Part shown: piece after piece, positions 1-4,036 of the stretch | How the letters are laid out: each line of letters opens with the position of its first letter | How positions within the stretch are numbered: the first letter of the stretch is position 1 | Origin: Bacillota bacterium | Lineage (GTDB): Bacteria > Bacillota > Desulfitobacteriia > Desulfitobacteriales > JAJXUE01 | Reading direction: 5' to 3' | Assembly (NCBI GenBank): GCA_021786555.1 | Contig: JAJYNB010000236.1 | Span: 1-8,402, forward strand | DNA length: 8,402 bases | Program-made: the position numbers and the translations under genes | Notes under the pieces: generated by a model | The model's database searches: none | Told to the model about the DNA's origin: nothing | The model's input: only the letters and a program-made list of their open reading frames with translations

Positions 1-209
1 TCCGCCGACATTGCGCCAAGCTCTAATTCGTTTAGGGCAGTCAAGAGTTTATTCAGTTCCATTCCGTGCATGCGTGCGGCCCCTGCTACACTCTCGTTAG
101 CGGCTGACGGGCAGCCCAGGCAGTGCATGCCCATCTCCAGCATCAAGTCCGCGGATTTGGGATTGCGGCCAATCACGTCTTTAATCTTCATATCTGCAGT
201 AAAATTCAT
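1..209 (-). CDS. DUF1858 redox-disulfide domain protein (3' end outside window)
   Basis: The visible 69 residues match the DUF1858 / 'hybrid cluster protein-associated redox disulfide' family: a short N-terminal segment (MNFTADMKIKDVIGRNP), then GMHCLGCPSA with a CxxC pair at residues 30-33, then a helical tail of the LNKLLTALNELE type. Members are small cytosolic proteins thought to do thiol/disulfide or metal chemistry; their exact role is not established. The ATG at 209 is chosen because GAGGGGG (225-219) lies 9 nt upstream; an in-frame ATG six codons later has no comparable site. The gene is last of the ferredoxin mini-operon, 71 bp after the preceding stop. No stop is reached before base 1, so the C-terminus is unseen, although family members are usually only slightly longer than this. 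Confidence 0.85.
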   Translation of the reverse strand, partial: MNFTADMKIKDVIGRNPKSADLMLEMGMHCLGCPSAANESVAGAARMHGMELNKLLTALNELELGAMSA

Positions 210-218
210 CAATCAAAA

Positions 219-254
219 CCCCCTCATACCAGCAAGAGGGGCGAAAAACCCCTC
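219..254 (-). promoter_or_regulatory. Mutually exclusive hairpins that could hide the RBS of the DUF1858 gene
   Basis: On the minus strand three blocks follow one another: GAGGGG (254-249), CCCCTC (241-236) and GAGGGG (225-220, within the ribosome binding site of the downstream gene). The middle block can pair with the first (6 bp, 7-nt loop), leaving the RBS free, or with the third (6 bp, 10-nt loop), hiding it. The complementarity is exact and visible. A regulatory switch is inference; an intercistronic stabilising hairpin or weak terminator is equally possible, though there is no U-run. Confidence 0.35.
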
Positions 255-280
255 CGCTTCGGCTTATGATCTGCTATGCA

Positions 281-415
281 TCAACCATGGATCAGAATTG
301 GCAGACAGTGTACACATATCCAATAAGTCTGACCGTTATAAACGAAAGACATTACCGGAGTCTGTTCACTGGTAGCGCCGCACTTGCTGCACTCATGGAC
401 TACCTTGTCACTCAT
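281..415 (-). CDS. 44-aa two-CxxC (zinc-ribbon-like) protein
   Basis: This short frame encodes 44 residues with two Cys pairs, CSKC (9-12) and CVHC (34-37), separated by 21 residues rich in aromatic and polar positions (SFVYNGQTYWI), and ends LPILIHG. The arrangement is that of a minimal zinc ribbon or small metal-binding knuckle, probably cytosolic. The start ATG at 415 follows AGGCGAG (430-424) and lies 18 bp after the ferredoxin stop, so the two genes are almost certainly co-transcribed. I do not recognise a named family. The neighbourhood (ferredoxin before, redox-disulfide protein after) suggests a part in the same redox or metal process, perhaps as a partner or metallochaperone, but that is inference. 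The Cys spacing, RBS and tight operon position argue that it is a real gene. Confidence 0.75.
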   Translation of the reverse strand: MSDKVVHECSKCGATSEQTPVMSFVYNGQTYWICVHCLPILIHG

Positions 416-433
416 GCTGTTCACTCGCCTTTC

Positions 434-625
434 TTATGCTTCAATCTGGATTGCCGAGACCGGGCAGGAAGCAGAAGCATCCCTGACGTCCTCTTCCAAT
501 TCAGGTGGCACCAATTCCATTTGGACTTCCGCCAGACCATCATCCCCAAGCCTGAACACTTCCGGGCACGCAGCCTCACATGCGCCGCAGCCAATACAGG
601 CGCTTTTATCAATCTTTACTTTCAT
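434..625 (-). CDS. Monocluster [4Fe-4S] ferredoxin
   Basis: The 63-residue protein carries CIGCGACEAACP near the N-terminus (Cys at 10, 13, 16 and 20) and a single CP near the C-terminus (Cys54, in SCPVSAI). Cys10, 13, 16 and 54 are enough for one [4Fe-4S] cluster. The second-cluster CxxCxxC is absent, so this is the single-cluster type known from Desulfovibrio, Thermotoga and Pyrococcus, and Cys20 is probably not a ligand. It is a soluble low-potential one-electron carrier, rich in Asp and Glu as usual. The ATG at 625 is preferred over the in-frame TTG just before it because GAGGAGGG lies 7 nt upstream of that ATG. It is the first gene of the mini-operon, with a recognisable promoter about 40 nt upstream. 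Confidence 0.92.
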   Translation of the reverse strand: MKVKIDKSACIGCGACEAACPEVFRLGDDGLAEVQMELVPPELEEDVRDASASCPVSAIQIEA

Positions 626-670
626 CAATTTTCCCTCCTCTTAGAATCCCATAAGCCCTTATCTAAGTCA

Positions 671-676
671 ATTATA
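671..676 (-). promoter_or_regulatory. -10 element of the ferredoxin operon promoter
   Basis: The minus strand reads TATAAT exactly (676-671). The expected transcription start is near 664, giving a leader of about 39 nt before the ferredoxin ATG. At 16-18 bp upstream there is no good TTGACA match, which would fit a promoter depending on an activator bound at the adjacent palindrome. Confidence 0.55.
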
Positions 677-697
677 ACTTTGCCCCTTACACCAGGC

Positions 698-713
698 AGT
701 GAGGTAAATCACT
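698..713 (-). promoter_or_regulatory. CRP/FNR-family-type operator palindrome
   Basis: AGTGA-N6-TCACT is a perfect 5+5 bp inverted repeat with the half-site length and 6-bp spacing of CRP/FNR-superfamily sites (CRP: TGTGA-N6-TCACA). Its centre, between 705 and 706, is 41.5 bp upstream of the start inferred from the adjacent TATAAT, the classical class II activator position. HcpR-type regulators of nitrosative stress use sites of similar form, so such a regulator is a reasonable guess; its identity cannot be read from this window. Confidence 0.5.
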
Positions 714-765
714 CCAGCGGCAAGAAGTTTAGGGCTCCGCCGGGTGCAAAATATCACATTCCACC

Positions 766-804
766 AAAAAATGAGCCAGTCGGGGACGGTTCCCAACTGA
801 CTCA
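766..804 (-). terminator. Rho-independent terminator after norB
   Basis: Read on the minus strand, a hairpin (804-772) pairs TGAG with CTCA, CAGT with ACTG and GGGA with TCCC, with small internal mismatches and a 4-base loop. It is followed directly by six T (771-766). It lies about 87 bp beyond the norB stop and before the ferredoxin promoter, so it separates the two operons. Its GGGGACGGTTCCC core resembles dispersed palindromes seen in Firmicutes genomes, so it may derive from a repeat. Confidence 0.7.
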
Positions 805-890
805 CTTTTCACATCCAAAAAGCGCCCTGCGTCTCATTCTCGGTTTCATTAAAAACCGCTAAAGTCCAGATGATTATTTTTCGCTAAAAA

Positions 891-2312
891 TCAGTCTGCC
901 GGATGGGCGCAGGCGCTGCCCGGCCGCGTCTGCTTCCAGGCTTTAAAGATCTGCCAGCCGAGCAGCATATCCCCCAGGGTAAACAAGCCTCCTCCGGCCA
1001 TCCTCAGCACCAGATACGGCCTGACCAGCTGCATGACCTGCATAAAATCCATACCCAAGACCCGCCAGAAATAGGTTTGCAACAGCCCTCCTGCCAGCAG
1101 GGAGCCGGCCATGAGCAGCAAGCCTAAGTTAAGGGCCAATACCGCCAGGACACCCATCCGGAAACTTCTTTCATCAGGTTCGGAGCCCCTGCTGAGACAA
1201 TAATAAGAGCCCCCCAGCACCAGAAATCCCAGCGCGCCAAACACAGCCAAATGGGCATGGCCGGAAGTCAAGAATGTTCCGTGCATATACAGGTTCACCC
1301 AGGGAACAGAAATAATAAACCCCATTAAGTAAGCCCCTAAGACGTGGTAGAGCAAGCTGCTTAAGATCAGCCACAAGGCAAGTTTTTCCCGCCTGCCTGT
1401 GCTGACCCTGCGCTTTAGCCCTTTGTAGGTCATGTGGACCAGAAAAACTACAGGGACGAGCTGGAAAACGCTGAATACAAAGCCTATCACCAGCCAGTAA
1501 GCAGGATAACCAATCCAGAAATAGTGGTGCCCGGTACCGAACAGGGCAGATACAACGGTCAGGGTGACCTCCAGGTACAGCCACTTCTCCACGTCCTGGG
1601 GACGGGCCATCCCCGTGGTTTTGAAAAAAGAGGCAACAAAACCCGCCGTAGTAAGTTCCAGGGCCATCTCTTCCCAAAGGTGCACCATCCAGAACTTGAC
1701 CCCTTCATCCGCCACCGGGTTGCTAAAATGAATAATATTAGGCATCAACATAATTAGCAGTAGAAATACTCCTATTACCATAACTCCAGAGGCAGGGGTA
1801 ACGGCGTTCCTGTCAGAGGTTAAAGTTTTGTAGAAATTTAAGGCTCCCAAGGCCAAGCTTAAACAAATACCCACATAAAAAACAGGCATCCCCTCCAGGT
1901 ATTCACGGCCGTTACCGATGCGTAAGGCAAGGCTGCCGTAAATGCCCAAGCTGGACAATAACACAAGCCAAAACTGCCAGTTGGCCAGCCGGACCGAAAA
2001 GATGTCATGTTCCAGTTCTTCCACAAGGAAATAGTAGACCAGGCCCAGGGTGCCGATAAAGGGCCAAAGGGTAGCCAAACCCAAGTGAATGGACCGGCCG
2101 AATTCGAAGGGGATCGGTGAGGGCAAATCCGGGATCACCAGGTCCGCAGCTCCCAGCAGAGCCACTATGCCCTGCACCGCAAACAACATCCCCGCCGTCA
2201 GGAGGAACCTTCTGGCAATGACCTGGCCCATCATCCTGCCGCTGGCCAAAGCACGTCCGCCCCTAACCCGCCGGCCCGTAAACAGCCCCAGTACCGATTG
2301 GCTCAGCTTCAT
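891..2312 (-). CDS. norB: Nitric oxide reductase large subunit, NorB-type heme-copper oxidase family
   Basis: This is a 473-aa polytopic membrane protein of about 12 helices, the normal length for NorB. It would reduce 2 NO to N2O with electrons from the adjacent cytochrome c. Family landmarks in order: His76 (heme b) in SIHLGLATLW; GREYLE (135-140), where cNOR has calcium-bridging residues; HLWEEMALEL with His211 (FeB ligand) and Glu215; GTGHHYFWIG with His262/His263 (FeB); HGTFLTSGHAHLAVFG with His352 and His354 (heme ligands). GTGHHYFWIG separates it from cbb3 oxidases. The residue aligning with the second active-site Glu of cNOR (FSxxExxP) is Gln284, so it may belong to one of the variant NOR families. 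The ATG overlaps the norC stop (ATGA) and has GGGAGG 7 nt upstream. No norQ/norD genes adjoin. NO reduction is inferred from family, and a divergent NOR chemistry is possible. Confidence 0.88.
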   Translation of the reverse strand: MKLSQSVLGLFTGRRVRGGRALASGRMMGQVIARRFLLTAGMLFAVQGIVALLGAADLVIPDLPSPIPFEFGRSIHLGLATLWPFIGTLGLVYYFLVEELEHDIFSVRLANWQFWLVLLSSLGIYGSLALRIGNGREYLEGMPVFYVGICLSLALGALNFYKTLTSDRNAVTPASGVMVIGVFLLLIMLMPNIIHFSNPVADEGVKFWMVHLWEEMALELTTAGFVASFFKTTGMARPQDVEKWLYLEVTLTVVSALFGTGHHYFWIGYPAYWLVIGFVFSVFQLVPVVFLVHMTYKGLKRRVSTGRREKLALWLILSSLLYHVLGAYLMGFIISVPWVNLYMHGTFLTSGHAHLAVFGALGFLVLGGSYYCLSRGSEPDERSFRMGVLAVLALNLGLLLMAGSLLAGGLLQTYFWRVLGMDFMQVMQLVRPYLVLRMAGGGLFTLGDMLLGWQIFKAWKQTRPGSACAHPAD

Positions 2313-2704
2313 GGATTTCCTCCCGGCCTGGAGGGTTTGGGAGGCCAGCCCAAAGTTGGAATAGTATTGACATATTTGAAATAGCTGACCAGATCCCGGG
2401 CTTCCGCTTGCGTCACTCCGGGGTGGTGTTTTTTGCGGTTGGGGCGCATCACCGGTGGGTTAACCAGATAATCTCTGAGCTCCTCCGGATTCATTTTCTT
2501 AATTACATGGGTCAAATCGTCGCCCACATACCCTCCGTTGCCAAACAAAGTGTGGCACTCAACACAATTATAGGCCTGCCACACCTTTTTACCTGCATCC
2601 GCTCCTGCCGGAACCGGATTGGGTAAGCGGAACGAAGCCAAGTTGACTAGAATAAAAGCGGTCAGAGACATGGCACTAATGATTATTACAGTTCGCAGTT
2701 TCAC
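2309..2704 (-). CDS. norC: NorC-like membrane-anchored c-type cytochrome
   Basis: The 131-aa protein has one N-terminal uncleaved membrane anchor (about residues 5-24, IIISAMSLTAFILVNLAS) and a single heme c motif, CVECH (47-51), in the context VWQAYNCVECHTLFGNGG, very like NorC. The C-terminal TQAEARDLVSYFKYVNTI helix matches the NorC fold. It would sit on the outer face of the membrane and pass electrons to NorB. Where NorC usually has an axial Met just before Pro, this protein has His94-Pro95 (RKKHHPG); Met86 or Met71 could be the ligand instead. The start is GTG at 2704, with GGAAGG 7 nt upstream; no ATG fits better. Its stop overlaps the norB start by 4 bp, indicating translational coupling. 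The Pro-rich tail (PPKPSRPGGNP) is short and probably disordered. Confidence 0.87.
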   Translation of the reverse strand: MKLRTVIIISAMSLTAFILVNLASFRLPNPVPAGADAGKKVWQAYNCVECHTLFGNGGYVGDDLTHVIKKMNPEELRDYLVNPPVMRPNRKKHHPGVTQAEARDLVSYFKYVNTIPTLGWPPKPSRPGGNP

Positions 2705-2737
2705 AGCAAATCCTTCCGCTCGCGTTAAATGTTGGCA

Positions 2738-2746
2738 AATATAGTA
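2738..2746 (-). promoter_or_regulatory. Candidate -10 region of norCB
   Basis: The minus strand reads TACTATATT (2746-2738), offering overlapping -10 candidates TACTAT and TATATT, 34-40 bp before the GTG start. No convincing -35 is seen, so a regulator is likely to be involved. The AT-rich block TTATTGTACATACTATATT may hold its site. Confidence 0.3.
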
Positions 2747-2800
2747 TGTACAATAATTCGGCTGCTAAATCTCTCCCGCTTTCTCATCCAGGCGTGAATG

Positions 2801-2840
2801 CTTTTTTTATTTTGTGCTTAAAAGCACAAAATAAAAAAAG
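2801..2840. repeat. 40-bp near-perfect palindrome, T-rich arm first
   Basis: Two 19-base arms (2801-2819 and 2822-2840) are exact reverse complements around a 2-base centre. The order is T7-A-T4-GTGC then GCAC-A4-T-A7, which is opposite to a normal A-stem-T bidirectional terminator, so neither strand ends in a U-run. The core TGTGC-N6-GCACA has the geometry of a CRP/FNR-family site. The right arm overlaps the stem of the adjacent terminator, so the two structures exclude each other. It could be an operator upstream of norC, a structural part of the terminator, or a cruciform-prone spacer. Confidence 0.6.
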
Positions 2841-2859
2841 CCGGTTTGATGGGCTTTTT
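2828..2859 (-). terminator. Terminator 2 downstream of the AMP-binding_C gene
   Basis: On the minus strand AAAAAGCC (2859-2852) pairs with GGCTTTTT (2842-2835) around a 9-base loop, followed by TTATTTT. The stem is symmetric enough to work on the plus strand too, but no plus-strand gene leads into it. It is the second of two hairpins after the stop codon at 2902. Confidence 0.65.
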
Positions 2860-2865
2860 CTCGGT

Positions 2866-2886
2866 AAAATGCCCCCTCAGGGGGCA
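2866..2886 (-). terminator. Terminator 1 downstream of the AMP-binding_C gene
   Basis: The minus strand reads TGCCCCC-TGA-GGGGGCA followed by TTTT. The stem is 7 bp and very GC-rich with a 3-base loop. It starts about 16 bp after the stop codon, the usual distance for an intrinsic terminator. Confidence 0.7.
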
Positions 2887-2901
2887 AAAATTTGTTAAGG
2901 T

Positions 2902-3189
2902 TTATAAACTCAAAGCGTTGACTTGGGGAATCAACTCCAGCAAATCATGGTGCGAAATCTTCCCGGTCTTGGTTTTTGGCAGTTTGCTAACTACGTAAAA
3001 CCTGTCAGGTGTTCTGAGCTCACCCAGTTTCTTGCGGCAAAACTGCGTGATTTCAGCTGCATCAAGTTTCTGGCCTGCCCTCGGTTGGACAAAAGCGGCT
3101 AGCTGACCGGCAGGTTCTTCGATCACTGCTACATCCCAAACCGCTGGATGTTCATAAAGCATGAACTCCAGTTCACGGGCGCTCAACAT
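2902..3189 (-). CDS. Free-standing AMP-binding_C domain (acyl-CoA synthetase C-terminal lid)
   Basis: All 95 residues correspond to the mobile C-terminal domain of the ANL superfamily (acyl-CoA synthetases and related adenylating enzymes). It begins with the SxxELExxLYEHPAVWDVAVI segment, continues through an EITQFCRKKLGEL helix, and ends with the A10 motif LPKTKTGKIS, whose Lys77 is the usual adenylation-step lysine. The large N-terminal ATP/AMP-binding domain (normally about 400 residues) is missing, and nothing upstream encodes it. Yet the ATG has GGGGGAG 5 nt upstream, the reading frame is intact, and two terminators follow, so it looks like a living gene rather than a decayed stub. It may complement a separate N-terminal subunit, regulate another ligase, or be a recent truncation. 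No enzymatic activity is expected alone. Confidence 0.8.
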   Translation of the reverse strand: MLSARELEFMLYEHPAVWDVAVIEEPAGQLAAFVQPRAGQKLDAAEITQFCRKKLGELRTPDRFYVVSKLPKTKTGKISHHDLLELIPQVNALSL

Positions 3190-3280
3190 AGTTACTCCCC
3201 CAGTATTTGTTCTCTATTCTGAGAATTCTGATAATATCATATCCCCTTTTCGAGGGTGAGTGGAAGTATTAGTTTGCGAG

Positions 3281-3309
3281 CGGTAGTTTTTTGGAGTTAA
3301 ACGGTAGTT
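3281..3309. repeat. Direct repeat CGGTAGTT, 21-bp period
   Basis: CGGTAGTT occurs at 3281-3288 and 3302-3309, exactly 21 bp (two helical turns) apart, between the divergent AMP-binding_C gene and the 38-aa gene. Same-face direct repeats are typical of winged-helix response regulator sites. They lie about 50-75 bp upstream of the -35 at 3355. Chance cannot be excluded for an 8-mer. Confidence 0.3.
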
Positions 3310-3354
3310 CCGACGGTTGAAAGGAGCAAACAATTTTATACCTTTTTATCATAC

Positions 3355-3382
3355 TTGAACCGTATCTTAGGGAAAATAAAAT
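3355..3382 (+). promoter_or_regulatory. Sigma-A-type promoter of the 38-aa gene
   Basis: TTGAAC (3355-3360), a 16-bp spacer and TAAAAT (3377-3382) match the housekeeping consensus at 4/6 and 5/6. The start would be near 3389, giving a leader of about 39 nt that ends in the strong AAGGAGG. Confidence 0.55.
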
Positions 3383-3427
3383 GCAGCGGGTATATTGCCA
3401 ACCACAAGCAAGGAGGTTTTAAAAAAC

Positions 3428-3544
3428 ATGAAAAAAGTTGACCCGGGTCCGTTGAGTTTTCTCCAGCCAGGTTGGTTTGCGTTTCACGCAGCCGCCATCG
3501 GCGGCATGATTCTGTTGGGACGGGCTGTAACCAAACGCAGCTAA
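3428..3544 (+). CDS. 38-aa single-helix membrane protein
   Basis: A short frame of 38 residues, beginning MKKVDPGPLSFLQPGW and continuing with a hydrophobic stretch (about residues 16-32, WFAFHAAAIGGMILLGR) and a basic tail (TKRS). This predicts one short transmembrane helix. The ATG is preceded by AAGGAGG (3414-3420) with a 7-nt spacer, one of the best ribosome binding sites in the window. A plausible promoter lies upstream and a long hairpin follows 21 bp after the stop, so it is a complete single-gene unit. I do not recognise the family. It could be a stress-induced or regulatory small membrane protein; nothing here indicates a toxin-antitoxin partner. Confidence 0.65.
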   Translation: MKKVDPGPLSFLQPGWFAFHAAAIGGMILLGRAVTKRS

Positions 3545-3564
3545 CATTCAGGCTATGCTAAGTG

Positions 3565-3604
3565 AGAATGGAGGGCGAATTTACAGAAATTCACCCTCCA
3601 TTCT
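3565..3604 (+). terminator. Long hairpin terminator between convergent genes
   Basis: AGAATGGAGGG (3565-3575) pairs perfectly with CCCTCCATTCT (3594-3604), and GAATTT with AAATTC inside, with one mismatch between the blocks and a 4-base loop ACAG. The tail after the stem is only modestly T-rich (TGTT), with further T inside the descending arm. It ends the 38-aa gene and lies about 40 bp beyond the stop of the convergent zinc-ribbon gene. Confidence 0.65.
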
Positions 3605-3646
3605 TGTTACATCCAATTCTGCCTGGATTTTGCCTCAGGCATCTTT

Positions 3647-3838
3647 TCACCCTGTTGCCATCTGATTCCGTAATCCCCGCCGCTCTCCTTTTAGCCGCAC
3701 GACCGTGCCATCTGATGCTATGCGAAAAATCTTAACTTCGCCGCTCTTTTCCGTCCACTCATGGTAACAGGTGCGGCAATAATAGCGTTCGCGGCCAATC
3801 CGGCCCACGTCCCGCCCTCCGCACAAAGGGCAATCCAT
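3647..3838 (-). CDS. Small zinc-ribbon protein (63 aa)
   Basis: The protein opens MDCPLCGGRDVGRIG and has a second Cys pair in YYCRTCYHEW, giving Cys3, Cys6, Cys21 and Cys24: a classic four-Cys zinc ribbon of the TFIIS/transposase-like fold. A short beta-rich, basic tail follows (EVKIFRIASDGTVVRLKGERR). It is probably cytosolic and may bind nucleic acid or protein; no catalytic residues are visible. The frame extends upstream to an ATG at 3928, but the internal ATG at 3838 has AAGGAG 9 nt upstream and begins right at the conserved ribbon, so I prefer it. The extra 30 residues of the longer version look unrelated to the domain. It is monocistronic, facing away from the response regulator, with which it shares a divergent intergenic region. 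Confidence 0.75.
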   Translation of the reverse strand: MDCPLCGGRDVGRIGRERYYCRTCYHEWTEKSGEVKIFRIASDGTVVRLKGERRGLRNQMATG

Positions 3839-3941
3839 CAGTGTCAACTCCTTACACCCAGGTGCAATCAGGCCGGTAAGTCGGGATAAGGCCTGTGACT
3901 TGGATAAGCACAGTATTTCACCCTGCATATTCCATATTAAC

Positions 3942-4005
3942 GCATTAAACTTAAACTTTCCTTAAAAATTAATGCAATTCCAAGTGTTTTTCGCTAAACT
4001 AAAAT
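3942..4005 (+). promoter_or_regulatory. Candidate promoter and tandem operator of the response regulator operon
   Basis: CTTAAA is repeated at 3950-3955 and 3961-3966, an 11-bp period typical of OmpR/PhoB-family direct-repeat sites. An inverted repeat GCATTAA / TTAATGC (3942-3948 and 3969-3975) frames it. A -10-like TAAAAT lies at 4000-4005 with a poor -35, as expected of an activated promoter. Autoregulation by the downstream regulator is inferred, not shown. Confidence 0.4.
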
Positions 4006-4036
4006 AGCCGTAAGATTAAGGCCTGGAGGTGGTTAA

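Noticed and set aside
626..628. TTG as the ferredoxin start
   Set aside because: It would add one Met before the ATG at 625; the spacing from GAGGAGGG favours the ATG.
841..858. CGGTTT/AAACCG hairpin near the norB stop
   Set aside because: Only 6 bp, AT-rich, with no T-run on the proper side; the terminator at 766-804 explains the end of the operon.
266..862. 198-codon plus-strand open frame
   Set aside because: It runs antisense through the 44-aa gene, the ferredoxin, its promoter and the norB terminator. It has no RBS and shows no recognisable domain, whereas the minus strand holds clear Cys motifs.
1174..1677. 167-codon minus-strand open frame in another frame of norB
   Set aside because: It is a shadow of the norB coding sequence, which has intact family motifs throughout in its own frame.
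3839..3928. N-terminal extension of the zinc-ribbon gene from ATG 3928
   Set aside because: No RBS at 3928. The extra 30 residues do not resemble the domain, and the ATG at 3838 has AAGGAG upstream and starts at the first Cys motif.
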